A DNA stretch of 64,000 nucleotides from Paenibacillus alba (GTDB lineage Bacteria; Bacillota; Bacilli; Paenibacillales; NBRC-103111), in assembly GCF_013204855.1 (NCBI RefSeq), contig NZ_JABMKZ010000006.1:248001-312000 (forward strand), written 5' to 3'. The position numbers and the translations under genes were made by a program. Positions 7,219-16,358 of this stretch are shown in pieces. Within the stretch, counting starts at the first letter, position 1. Every line of letters starts with the position of its first letter. Under the pieces are notes generated by a model. The model was not told where the DNA came from. It searched no databases and worked only from the letters and a program-made list of their open reading frames with translations.

Positions 7219-9017
7219 TGGAACATCTGTTGTATTTTACGAAGCAGCTGCACACCTATGCCGGCAAGATTATATATTTTAACCTAATCGGCATGACACT
7301 GATCAGTCTCCTCGACGGGCTAGCGATATTCTTATTGATTCCATTGCTCAGTATTAGCGGAATCTTGAGCAGCAGTACCGGCTTCAGTCTCCCGACAGCT
7401 TTATTAGGCGTCATCAATGGGCTTCCGAAGTCAGGGGCACTGCTTCTTATCATGGGTATTTACCTCGTATTGATCTCCGGTCAAAGCATCATTCAACGTA
7501 ATTTCAATCTTCGGGATGTGCGCATTCATACCGGTTTTATTAATCATGTAAGGTTAGAGACCTATAGAGCAATCATGCAGGCTAATTGGGACTTTTTTAT
7601 CAAAAGAAGGAAATCGGATCTTATTAATTCCCTGACGGATGAATTAGGGCGGGTGACCAGTGGAACCTTCATCTTCCTGCAATTCGCAGCATCCATTGTC
7701 TTCACGCTTATTCAGGTCGGCATAGCTTTCTGGCTGTCCCCGATGATGACCATATTTGTGATCATTTGCGGACTGGCTGTCTCTTATTTCTCCCGGGTAT
7801 TCATCAAGAGGTCTAAGCTGCTGGGCCAAGAGACGTCCGAGCTTGGCAGAAGCTACATCGGCGGTATGACGGATCACTTGAATGGCATTAAGGATATCAA
7901 AAGCAATATGCTGGAACAATCGAGGATTCAATGGTTGATGACGTGGTGTCAGAAGTTCGCGCAGGAGCGTTTGGCACTGGCCCGAATAAGTGCCAATTCC
8001 CAGCTGTATTTTAAAATATCGTCCTCTCTTATTATAGCCTTCTTCATCTGCCTATCGGTCCTGCTTTTTCAAACTCAGGGGCAGCAGCTCGTCTTGGTTG
8101 TCCTCATTTTCTCAAGACTGTGGCCGAGATTTACTAGCATCCAGTCCAATTTGGAGCAAATTGCCGCAGCGATACCTGCCTTCAAAACACTCATGGAACT
8201 GCAAAATGAATGCAGAGAAGCCAGAGAGATCAGAGAAACGGGAGACTTCGCAGAGCCAGTCCAAATCATGGAGAGATTGGAATGCCGAGACGTATCTTTC
8301 TTTTATAACACCAATGAAGGGCGGTATGCTCTTCAGGATATAAACGTAAGTATTCCAGCGAAACAAATGACAGCTGTCATTGGTAAATCCGGTGCGGGCA
8401 AGAGTACATTGATTGACATCCTCATGGGGCTTCTGCAGCCGCAGCAAGGGCAAGTATGCATGGACGGAGTTCCGCTTACACCAGACAACTTGTTATCCCT
8501 TAGGAAATCGATCAGCTATGTGCCTCAGGACCCATTCTTATTTAACGGAAGCATCCGGGATAATTTGTTATTGATTGATGCGAATGCGACAGAGGAACAA
8601 CTGTGGGAGGCACTTGAATTCGCGGCATCGGCAGATTTCGTCAGTAAACTTCCCCAAGGCTTGGATACGATGATTGGAGATCGTGGTGTTCGGCTGTCTG
8701 GCGGTGAACGGCAGCGTCTTGTCCTAGCGCGAGCGATTCTTCGCAAGCCGTCAATTCTTATTTTGGATGAGGCAACCAGTGCGTTAGATCGGGAGAATGA
8801 AGCCAAAATTCAAGAAGCCTTGGATCGGCTGCAAGGAAAACTGACGATGATCGTTATAGCGCACAGATTATCAACCATTCGCAAAGCAGAACAGGTTATT
8901 GTTATCGATGAGGGGAAAATCATTCAGATGGGAGACTATGACCAATTAGCTGGTGAACGAGGAGGAATGTTCTCAACGATGTTGGGAAATCCCATAAGCG
9001 GCGCTGTAAATGCTTAG
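7218..9017 (+). CDS. lasD: Lasso peptide ABC exporter
   Basis: A 600-residue half-transporter. The first roughly 330 residues form the membrane domain with several hydrophobic segments. The ATPase domain follows with Walker A GKSGAGKST, signature LSGGERQRLVLARAI, Walker B ILILDEATSALD and an H-loop. Such exporters end lasso operons and provide export and self-protection. The start is the ATG overlapping the upstream stop, with GGGAG about 8 nt before it. No C39 peptidase domain is visible, as expected where a separate leader peptidase exists. Confidence 0.9.
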   Translation: MEHLLYFTKQLHTYAGKIIYFNLIGMTLISLLDGLAIFLLIPLLSISGILSSSTGFSLPTALLGVINGLPKSGALLLIMGIYLVLISGQSIIQRNFNLRDVRIHTGFINHVRLETYRAIMQANWDFFIKRRKSDLINSLTDELGRVTSGTFIFLQFAASIVFTLIQVGIAFWLSPMMTIFVIICGLAVSYFSRVFIKRSKLLGQETSELGRSYIGGMTDHLNGIKDIKSNMLEQSRIQWLMTWCQKFAQERLALARISANSQLYFKISSSLIIAFFICLSVLLFQTQGQQLVLVVLIFSRLWPRFTSIQSNLEQIAAAIPAFKTLMELQNECREAREIRETGDFAEPVQIMERLECRDVSFFYNTNEGRYALQDINVSIPAKQMTAVIGKSGAGKSTLIDILMGLLQPQQGQVCMDGVPLTPDNLLSLRKSISYVPQDPFLFNGSIRDNLLLIDANATEEQLWEALEFAASADFVSKLPQGLDTMIGDRGVRLSGGERQRLVLARAILRKPSILILDEATSALDRENEAKIQEALDRLQGKLTMIVIAHRLSTIRKAEQVIVIDEGKIIQMGDYDQLAGERGGMFSTMLGNPISGAVNA

Positions 9018-9085
9018 CCAATGAAATCAATGCGTAAGTAAATCATTAAGCTGGTGTAAATGTTCTCTATTGAAGCATATACGCG

Positions 9086-9114
9086 TTGACAAGTTCTTTA
9101 TAAAGAACTATTAT
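9086..9114 (+). promoter_or_regulatory. Promoter of EPS locus 1 with operator in the spacer
   Basis: TTGACA (9086-9091) and TATTAT (9109-9114) are 17 bp apart, and the spacer is almost exactly filled by GTTCTTTATAAAGAAC. A repressor on the dyad would block RNA polymerase directly. The layout repeats at 27334-27362. Confidence 0.8.
9093..9108. promoter_or_regulatory. Perfect SinR-type operator (EPS locus 1)
   Basis: GTTCTTTATAAAGAAC is a perfect 16-bp palindrome formed by two inverted copies of GTTCTTT. A half-site GTTCTCT lies upstream at 9062-9068. Confidence 0.75.
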
Positions 9115-9128
9115 TAGAGGTAATAAAT

Positions 9129-9144
9129 GTTCTTTATTAAGAAT
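9129..9144. promoter_or_regulatory. Second SinR-type operator (EPS locus 1)
   Basis: GTTCTTTATTAAGAAT is a near-perfect copy 36 bp downstream of the first, located in the transcribed leader. Confidence 0.6.
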
Positions 9145-9188
9145 GGCGAACCTTTAGTCGTGAGTCATCGGAAGAAGGAGATTCGGTT

Positions 9189-9938
9189 ATGACAATTCCC
9201 AAGATTATTCACTATTGCTGGTTCGGCAAGCAGGACAAACCTGACATCGTCAATCGCTGCATAGCGAGCTGGCACAGTCATTTATCCGATTACCGTTTCA
9301 TGGAGTGGAATGAAAGCAATTTTGATCTAAGCAGCAATCAATATGTGAAAGAAGCTTATGAAGCAGGTAAATTCGCTTTTGTCAGCGATTACGCCAGAGT
9401 TCACGCTTTATATCACGTTGGCGGCATTTATTTAGATACGGATGTAGAGGTCTATAAGTCATTTGATGATCTATTGCACCATGAATCCTTCTGGGGATTC
9501 GAGCAGGAGAATTTTATTGCGACGAGTACGATTGGGGCAGCCAAAGGGAATAAGCTGATTCAAGTATTTATGGACTCTTATCAGGACAAAAGCTTCCTGC
9601 GCGCGGACGGGACCTTCGATTCCTTAACGAATGTAGCGATGATTACGAAAATACTAGGCGATATGGGGATTGCCCCCAATGGTCAATGGCAAGAAATACC
9701 CGGCATGGGCACCTTCTATCCGCAAATCTATTTCTCCCCCTATGATTACATCAACTGTAGAACCTTCACCACAGAACAAACCTACGCCATGCACCATTTC
9801 TATAAAAGCTGGCTCCCGCCGAAGGCAAGATGGAAGGGGCAGATGAAGTTGACGCTGGCCAAAGTCATAGGTGGTCATAACATTGCAAGACTACGAAGGC
9901 TGCTTAGTTCAAATAAGTCCATTGGGAGAACAGAATGA
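9189..9938 (+). CDS. Glycosyltransferase, GT32-like (DXD sugar-binding region)
   Basis: The 249-residue protein starts MTIPKIIHYCWFG, the typical opening of Gly_transf_sug/OCH1-type capsular glycosyltransferases. The nucleotide-sugar and metal-binding DTD lies at residues 83-85 in GGIYLDTDVEVY. No membrane segment is evident, so it probably acts on the lipid-linked intermediate at the inner face of the membrane. It is the first gene after the SinR-box promoter and overlaps the following acyltransferase. The donor sugar cannot be read from sequence. Confidence 0.85.
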   Translation: MTIPKIIHYCWFGKQDKPDIVNRCIASWHSHLSDYRFMEWNESNFDLSSNQYVKEAYEAGKFAFVSDYARVHALYHVGGIYLDTDVEVYKSFDDLLHHESFWGFEQENFIATSTIGAAKGNKLIQVFMDSYQDKSFLRADGTFDSLTNVAMITKILGDMGIAPNGQWQEIPGMGTFYPQIYFSPYDYINCRTFTTEQTYAMHHFYKSWLPPKARWKGQMKLTLAKVIGGHNIARLRRLLSSNKSIGRTE

Positions 9939-10540
9939 TACCTATTTTGCGAAAAATAATGAAGACACTTATTGCGGAAAGCCGCGGCAGAGGACTGTAT
10001 TACACCATAGTTATGAATCTGTCACATGCCATAGGCATTCTCAGAGCCTACCTCAATAAGCTTCTTTATTTTAAAAATATTAAATCGTCGATCTTCTCTC
10101 TCCAAGCTAACAGCAGAATTGAAGCCTTCAGCAAGCACGCCAGGATTGATATCGGCAAGTTTGTGTTTATTAGGAAAAATGCAAGTATCCGAGTCGATCA
10201 TCATGGTGAACTGCATATCGCCGACAAAGTGTTTATCAATGATAACTGCAACATCAACTGTGTATACCGAATCTCTATCGGCAAGAACACGAAAATAGCC
10301 CCTAATGTCAGTATTAATGACCATGATCATAATTTTAAGCATTTTACAGATGAACATCTCATTATGGGAGAAGTCATCATAGGTGAGAATGTGTGGGTTG
10401 GCTCCAACGTTGTGATACTAAGGGACACCGTCATCGGTGATAACGCCGTCATCGCAGCGGGAAGTGTTGTGAAGGGGAATGTGCCTGCGAACACGCTGTT
10501 CTTAAATAAAAGGGAAAAGAGCTATATTCAATATGCATAA
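9935..10540 (+). CDS. Left-handed beta-helix acyltransferase (EPS)
   Basis: The 201-residue protein shows hexapeptide repeats of the LbH fold, including IGKNTKIAPNVSINDHDH and IGENVWVGSNVVIL. The His in NDHDHNF corresponds to the catalytic His region of galactoside or xenobiotic O-acetyltransferases (CatB/LacA-like). The start overlaps the GT32 stop and the end overlaps the next gene, so it is part of a tightly packed operon. It probably O-acetylates a sugar of the repeat unit, with acetyl-CoA as the likely donor by family. Confidence 0.82.
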   Translation: MIPILRKIMKTLIAESRGRGLYYTIVMNLSHAIGILRAYLNKLLYFKNIKSSIFSLQANSRIEAFSKHARIDIGKFVFIRKNASIRVDHHGELHIADKVFINDNCNINCVYRISIGKNTKIAPNVSINDHDHNFKHFTDEHLIMGEVIIGENVWVGSNVVILRDTVIGDNAVIAAGSVVKGNVPANTLFLNKREKSYIQYA

Positions 10541-11726
10541 AATACTAATCACTGTCTATGACATGGAAATTGGCGGAATTGAAAGAAGCTTAATCAACAT
10601 GCTGGAGAGCTTTGATTACGATAAGTATGAGGTGGATGTATTCATTTGCAACCATTCGGGTGATTTTTTGAGTTTAATCCCGGATCGTGTCAATCTTTTG
10701 CCTGAGATTCCAGCATACACCGTATTTCGAAAATCCATGCTGGATTGTTTGAAAGAGGGACATCTCTCCGCTCTCTTCATCCGGGTGCTAAGCAAAGGCT
10801 TGGCTGGGATAAAGGCGAAGCTTAGGAAACTCAAAGAGGGCTCAGGCTATATTCAAATGCAGCTTGTGCTGAAATATACAACGTACCTGCTACCTCGTTT
10901 TGAAAAAAAATATGATCTCGCCATTAGCTATGCTTGGCCGCATGATATTGTCGCGAATAAAGTTAGCGCAGTGAAGAAGATCGCCTGGATCCATACGGAT
11001 TACAGTGAATTAGAAATAGACAATCAGATAGACTTGTCAGTCTGGCGTAAGTTCGATGCGATAGCCTCGATCTCTGAGGCATGTACAGAGGCATTTATCC
11101 ACAGCTACCCTTCGCTGCAAGAGAAGATTGTATTAATAGAGAATATTACTTCTCCTTCTTTTATTCAGCATATGGCCGAGGATCCTTTTCACTTGAACGA
11201 AAGCTTCTCAGGGACCTTTAATCTTGTATCCGTTGGCAGGCTGTCTTATGTGAAGGGATTCGATATGGCTGTTAAAGCACTGAGGCTGCTGCATGATCAA
11301 GGTCTTACTCATATTAAATGGTTCATCGTCGGATATGGCGGCTATGAGGAGCAGCTGAAACAGTTAATTGCAGAAAACAGGCTGGAGGAGAGCTTTATCC
11401 TTGTTGGCAAAAAGATGAATCCTTATCCCTATATCAGATTTTGTGATTTATATGTGCAGCCCTCCAGATATGAAGGCAAAGCGGTCACCGTGACGGAAGC
11501 CAAAATCTTAGGCAAGCCCATTCTTATAACCAAGTATCCAACAGCGAGCAGTCAGATTGAGGATGGCGTCGATGGCATTATTTGCGGGTTAAGTGTGGAA
11601 GGGATCGCTGAAGGGATTAAGCTGTTGTATGGAAGAAACGAATTAAGGAATGATTTGATTGCTCATATCAAGTCCCAAGATTACAGCAATACCTTTGAAT
11701 TAAATAAGCTGTATGGAGTGATCTAG
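10533..11726 (+). CDS. Glycosyltransferase family 4
   Basis: A 397-residue GT-B enzyme. The N-terminal Rossmann domain starts with MEIGGIERSLINML, and the C-terminal donor-binding domain includes VSVGRLSYVKGFDMA and the EX7E-like stretch PSRYEGKAVTVTEAKILGK. It is similar in plan and sequence to the genes at 13954 and 15158, suggesting repeated duplication. It overlaps the preceding acyltransferase by 8 bp. Donor and linkage are unknown. Confidence 0.88.
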   Translation: MHKILITVYDMEIGGIERSLINMLESFDYDKYEVDVFICNHSGDFLSLIPDRVNLLPEIPAYTVFRKSMLDCLKEGHLSALFIRVLSKGLAGIKAKLRKLKEGSGYIQMQLVLKYTTYLLPRFEKKYDLAISYAWPHDIVANKVSAVKKIAWIHTDYSELEIDNQIDLSVWRKFDAIASISEACTEAFIHSYPSLQEKIVLIENITSPSFIQHMAEDPFHLNESFSGTFNLVSVGRLSYVKGFDMAVKALRLLHDQGLTHIKWFIVGYGGYEEQLKQLIAENRLEESFILVGKKMNPYPYIRFCDLYVQPSRYEGKAVTVTEAKILGKPILITKYPTASSQIEDGVDGIICGLSVEGIAEGIKLLYGRNELRNDLIAHIKSQDYSNTFELNKLYGVI

Positions 11727-11728
11727 TC

Positions 11729-12766
11729 ATGAATCCAAAGGTAAGTGTCGTCATTCCTTTATACAATGCTGAGAAATTCTTGGTGCCATGCGTGGAATCT
11801 CTTGTTGCCCAGACGTTGCGAGAATGTGAGTTCATCTTCATTAACGATGGCTCGTCGGATGGCAGTCAGCAAATAATTGAGCGCTTCTGCAAGCAAGACT
11901 CAAGGATCAGGCTGATTAATCAGAACAATCAAGGTGTAAGCATGGCCCGCAACAAGGGGCTGGAGGCAGCGGCGGGCGAGTACGTAGGTTTTGTAGATGC
12001 GGATGATTACATAGATGCTGATATGTATGAAACTTTCTATCATGCGGCGAAGCAAGAAGATTATGACGTTGTTATAACTAATTTTGAGAGTGAATTGGAA
12101 GGACTTAAAGTGGTTACAAGTTATCCATTCCCAGTGGATACAAGATTGACAAGAGAATACATAGAACGCGAGATTTTAACTTACTTTTTAAAATCAGATC
12201 AATTGAACGCGGTGTGGAACAAGCTGTACAAACGTAAATTGATTATAGACAATGATGTGAAATTTCCAGAGAAAATGGCATTAGGTGAAGATGGCATGTT
12301 TAATATGAAATTTTTCGTACATGCGCAGACGGTCACTTATAAGAATTATAGAGGCTATCACTATAGAGAAGTTGAGGGAAGCGCAACTCGAAACATATTG
12401 GAGAAGGATTACTTCAGAAAGGCACTGGAGGTATATGTAAGGGACATATCAGATATAACTTTCAATTACATAGATCCAGTTAAGACCAAGGAATTGAGAG
12501 CAATTAAGTTCATTCGAAGTGTGATGGCTAATATTTATGTGTATCTGAATCCAACGAACAAACTTAGTTTTAGTAAAAGGCTGAAATACGTCACGCAGAT
12601 GATTACAAATCCTTATGTTAAGGAGGCTTTACCTCTCTTTTACCATCATGAATATCGATATTTGGGGAGAAATGAGAAGGTTATGGCCAATCTGATTCGC
12701 AGAAAGTCAACGCTAGGGCTATACCTTTGCACCATGTACAGTAGATTTAGAAGTAAATCATTTTGA
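11729..12766 (+). CDS. Glycosyltransferase family 2
   Basis: A 345-residue GT-A enzyme. It starts MNPKVSVVIPLYNAEKFL, continues with FINDGSSDGS, and has the metal-binding DADD in VGFVDADDYID. The C-terminal third is variable, as in many EPS glycosyltransferases. It lies 2 bp after the preceding gene. Donor specificity cannot be read from sequence. Confidence 0.9.
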   Translation: MNPKVSVVIPLYNAEKFLVPCVESLVAQTLRECEFIFINDGSSDGSQQIIERFCKQDSRIRLINQNNQGVSMARNKGLEAAAGEYVGFVDADDYIDADMYETFYHAAKQEDYDVVITNFESELEGLKVVTSYPFPVDTRLTREYIEREILTYFLKSDQLNAVWNKLYKRKLIIDNDVKFPEKMALGEDGMFNMKFFVHAQTVTYKNYRGYHYREVEGSATRNILEKDYFRKALEVYVRDISDITFNYIDPVKTKELRAIKFIRSVMANIYVYLNPTNKLSFSKRLKYVTQMITNPYVKEALPLFYHHEYRYLGRNEKVMANLIRRKSTLGLYLCTMYSRFRSKSF

Positions 12767-12780
12767 AGGAGAAAAGTCGA

Positions 12781-13938
12781 ATGAAAATAATGATGTTTGC
12801 TCATAATGGCAGTCTAAATCGAGGATGCGAGGCCATCGTACGATCCTCAACGAATATCATAAAAGAGAAAATCCATGGATCGCAAGTGTATCTTGCTTCA
12901 GGAAAACCGGAAACAGACCGTTTAATCTCCAAATTAGATGGAATTTATGATGGGTCGTCCCGTCGCCTGAAGAGGTACTCCTATGAATGGCTGTACTCCT
13001 CGGTGCAAGTGAAGTTATTTCAAGATGAATCGTATGCGCTTGGTAAAATTCATCAAAATATTGTCAAACACATTCCGAATATGGACATTTGTCTTTCCAT
13101 TGGCGGGGATAATTACTGCTATGGGGAACAACCAGGATGGTATGAGATTAACAAGAGAGTGAAAGCACAGGGGAAGAAACTCGTTTTATGGGGCTGCTCG
13201 ATAGGTCAGGAAGATATGTCAGAGAGAAAATTAGCAGATTTAAAGTTATTTGATCTTATACTTGCCCGAGAAACATTAACGTATCAAATGTTGAAAGACA
13301 AGGGTTTGGATAATGTGAAATTGTGTGCAGATCCCGCATTTACGATGGAAAAAGAAGAATTGGATCTGCCGGATGGATGGCAGGCGGGCAACACCGTAGG
13401 ACTTAACTTCAGTCCTCTTGTTTTGGAGAGAAATGCCAAATCCCAAGTCGCAGTAAAAGAATTGATCGTTCATATTTTAGATAAAACCGATATGACGATT
13501 GCGCTAACACCACATGTTATCCAGACAGGAAACGATGATTATGAAGTTCTTCAGAAGTACTACGAGGAATTTCAACATACGGGTAGGGTGATTCTATTGC
13601 CCAATGATTTAAATGCTATCCAGTACAAAGGGTATATTGCAAGAATGAGATTTTTCATTGGTGCCAGAACGCATGCAACGATAGCGGCTTACTCCAACTA
13701 TGTTCCAACAATGGTACTTGGTTACAGTGTAAAGTCGAAAGGGATTGCTAAAGACATATTTGGGGAAGAGAAATTGGTGTTGGGTATTGAAGAAATATCG
13801 GATGGATTAAAGCTGAAAAGTAAATTTGATGAAATGTTGCAAGAAGAAGATGAAATAAAAGCGACACTACGCCAAACGATTCCGCGCATCAAAGAAATGT
13901 CTTATAAAGCTGTTGAGTACTTAAATCAACTAGTTTAG
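12781..13938 (+). CDS. Polysaccharide pyruvyl transferase family protein
   Basis: A 385-residue protein with the opening MKIMMFAHNGSLNRGCEAIV, LSIGGDNYCYG, and the later block FFIGARTHATIAAYS, all typical of the PS_pyruv_trans family (CsaB/WcaK/EpsO-like). It would add a ketal-linked pyruvate from phosphoenolpyruvate, giving the polymer negative charge. ATG 12781, 9 nt after GGAG, was preferred over a TTG at 12763. Some family members transfer other groups, so pyruvylation is probable rather than certain. Confidence 0.85.
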   Translation: MKIMMFAHNGSLNRGCEAIVRSSTNIIKEKIHGSQVYLASGKPETDRLISKLDGIYDGSSRRLKRYSYEWLYSSVQVKLFQDESYALGKIHQNIVKHIPNMDICLSIGGDNYCYGEQPGWYEINKRVKAQGKKLVLWGCSIGQEDMSERKLADLKLFDLILARETLTYQMLKDKGLDNVKLCADPAFTMEKEELDLPDGWQAGNTVGLNFSPLVLERNAKSQVAVKELIVHILDKTDMTIALTPHVIQTGNDDYEVLQKYYEEFQHTGRVILLPNDLNAIQYKGYIARMRFFIGARTHATIAAYSNYVPTMVLGYSVKSKGIAKDIFGEEKLVLGIEEISDGLKLKSKFDEMLQEEDEIKATLRQTIPRIKEMSYKAVEYLNQLV

Positions 13939-13953
13939 TAAATGAGGTATAAA

Positions 13954-15153
13954 ATGAAAAAAAAATTGCTTTTTATTATGCCCAGTTTAACATCGGGTGG
14001 TGGAGAGAGAAGTTTAGTCACGTTATTAAACAAAATTGATTTTGATTTGTATAGTGTAGATTTGTTCCTATTGATGCATGAAGGACTATTTGTAGAGTTC
14101 GTCCCAAAAGAAGTACGGATCATTCCATTGCCGGATACTTATCATATGTTTAGCTTGCCGCTGCTTCAATCGCTATGGAAATTAGTAAGCAAAGGCAATG
14201 GGAAGCTAGCCTACAACAGATTGATGTTTACCTTCAGGAATAGAAACTTGAAAAATGTCGCTTTAAGAGAACAATATAATTGGAAGTACATCTCCAAATC
14301 GCTGGAGAATATCAAAGGGAATTATGATGTCGCAATTGGTTTTTTGGAAAAAACGGCCACTTATATCTGTGTGGATAAGGTGGACTCAGCTGCCAGGAAA
14401 ATAGGTTGGGTGCATATTGACTATGATCAATTGGGCATGGATCCTGTGTTTGATCAAGCCTATTTTGATAAATTAGATCAAATTGTTACCGTTTCCCAGG
14501 AATGTGCGACTGTGCTTGAGAGTAGATTTCCTGAACAAAAGGAGAAAGTAAACGTTATCTATAATATTGTTTCCCCCACCTTCATTAACTCAATGGCGGA
14601 TCAACATCATGAAGAACTGTTCGAAAAAGAAGAAAATCAAATTGTCATCCTATCGATAGGACGATTGCATTATCAAAAGAATTTTGTCATAGCCATTGAG
14701 TCTTGTAAAAAGCTAATTGACCGCGGCTACAATATTTCGTGGAACATTATTGGCGATGGTGATGAACGAGAACGGCTGCTAGCGTTAATCAAGGAATACA
14801 ACTTAGAGAACCATTTTAAACTATTAGGCCTTAAATCGAATCCATATCCCTACATCAAGCAAGCCGATATTTATTCGCAAACCTCAAGGTTTGAAGGGAA
14901 ATCCATTGCTATTGATGAAGCCAAAATCTTAAATAAACCCATTATTGTAACGAATTTCAGTACCGCTAAAGATCAAATTACCCATGGGATTGATGGCATG
15001 ATTGTGGAAATGAATTCAGATGCGATTGCCGATGAGATTGAGAAAATGATTATTAATGCAGAGCTGAGAACGAAGTTAACAACTAATTTGGCAAGCTTAC
15101 AACTGGGTACTGAAGATGAAATAAACAAGTTCTATGAACTTATAAATAGGTGA
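13954..15153 (+). CDS. Glycosyltransferase family 4 (paralogue 2)
   Basis: A 399-residue GT-B enzyme. Key segments are LTSGGGERSLVTLL, ILSIGRLHYQKNF and TSRFEGKSIAIDEAKILNK. Strong similarity to the next gene (shared stretches such as NPYPYIK and FEGKSIA) indicates tandem duplication. The chosen ATG follows GAGG by 6 nt; an ATG at 13942 overlaps that site and is less likely. Probably adds one sugar of the repeat unit. Confidence 0.87.
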   Translation: MKKKLLFIMPSLTSGGGERSLVTLLNKIDFDLYSVDLFLLMHEGLFVEFVPKEVRIIPLPDTYHMFSLPLLQSLWKLVSKGNGKLAYNRLMFTFRNRNLKNVALREQYNWKYISKSLENIKGNYDVAIGFLEKTATYICVDKVDSAARKIGWVHIDYDQLGMDPVFDQAYFDKLDQIVTVSQECATVLESRFPEQKEKVNVIYNIVSPTFINSMADQHHEELFEKEENQIVILSIGRLHYQKNFVIAIESCKKLIDRGYNISWNIIGDGDERERLLALIKEYNLENHFKLLGLKSNPYPYIKQADIYSQTSRFEGKSIAIDEAKILNKPIIVTNFSTAKDQITHGIDGMIVEMNSDAIADEIEKMIINAELRTKLTTNLASLQLGTEDEINKFYELINR

Positions 15154-15157
15154 GACG

Positions 15158-16339
15158 ATGAAAAAAAAGGTATTGTTCATAATGAATAACTTAACCTGTG
15201 GCGGCGCTGAGAAAGCACTTATCTCACTGCTGGAAACAATGGACTATTCGCACTACGATGTGGATTTATTTTTACTCAAGCATGAGGGAATGTTTTTTTG
15301 CAAAATCCCTAGTGCTGTCAATGTGTTGGAAGAGCCAAGTGACTATCGGTATTTCGATATGTCGATGAAAAAGGCGTTCCAGGATTGCCTAGGTAAAGGA
15401 AAATTTAAAATAGCCCTAAATAGATTGCTTGCCGGTTTTATTTATAAGAATGAAAAAAATTCGGCAAGATCTGAGCAAAGGGCATGGAAATACATATCCA
15501 AATCATTGCCCAACCTACATACAAGATATGATATAGCCGTCGGATATCTCGAGAAGAATCCGATTTATTTTTGCATAGATAAAGTGAATGCTGGTAAGAA
15601 ATTAGGATTTATTCATAGTGACTATAATAAGATGGGCATGGATGCTTATATAGATCAAAGCTATTTTGGTAAACTGGACCATTTAGTCACAGTGTCGGAA
15701 GAGTGCCGGGAAATCTTAAAGAAGAACTTTCCGATGCACACCGAAAAGATTGAGGTTATGTATAATATTGTATCTCCAGCAACTATACATAATTTAGCAT
15801 TGGAGCAAGTGAATTGGCCGGGGAATGAGCTCAAGCTTGTTTCTGTAGGCAGATTAAATCATCATAAAGGCTTTGAACTTGCTATCGATGCATGCAAAGA
15901 ACTTGTTCAAGCCGGATATCAGGTGAAGTGGTACATCATAGGTGAAGGCGAAGAAAGAAAAAATTTAGAAAAGTTAATAGCAGAAAATGAATTGAAGGAT
16001 ACGTTTAAACTGATTGGTCTAAAGGAAAATCCATATCCGTATATCAAAGCCGCTGATATTTACATTCAATCTTCCCGTTTTGAAGGGAAATCCATAGCTG
16101 TAGATGAAGCCAAAATTCTTCAAAAGCCTATCGTTGTAACGAACTTTAATACGGCAAAAGATCAGATAAACGATCATGAGAATGGCCTAATCGTAGATAT
16201 GAACTCGAAATCCTTGTTTGAAGGCATAGCAGCATTGATTGATAATCCTGCATTAAGAAAACAATTTTCAATGCAGCTATCCAACGAGCAATTAGGAACA
16301 GAATCAGAAATCCATAAGCTTTATGAAATGTTTAAGTAA
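15158..16339 (+). CDS. Glycosyltransferase family 4 (paralogue 3)
   Basis: A 393-residue GT-B enzyme. Its LTCGGAEKALISLLE opening, SVGRLNHHKGF donor domain start and SSRFEGKSIAVDEAKILQK motif match the preceding gene closely. It begins 5 bp after that gene. Retention of both copies suggests different acceptors or donors within the same pathway. Confidence 0.88.
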   Translation: MKKKVLFIMNNLTCGGAEKALISLLETMDYSHYDVDLFLLKHEGMFFCKIPSAVNVLEEPSDYRYFDMSMKKAFQDCLGKGKFKIALNRLLAGFIYKNEKNSARSEQRAWKYISKSLPNLHTRYDIAVGYLEKNPIYFCIDKVNAGKKLGFIHSDYNKMGMDAYIDQSYFGKLDHLVTVSEECREILKKNFPMHTEKIEVMYNIVSPATIHNLALEQVNWPGNELKLVSVGRLNHHKGFELAIDACKELVQAGYQVKWYIIGEGEERKNLEKLIAENELKDTFKLIGLKENPYPYIKAADIYIQSSRFEGKSIAVDEAKILQKPIVVTNFNTAKDQINDHENGLIVDMNSKSLFEGIAALIDNPALRKQFSMQLSNEQLGTESEIHKLYEMFK

Positions 16340-16358
16340 CGCAAAGGGGACTGCTCAA

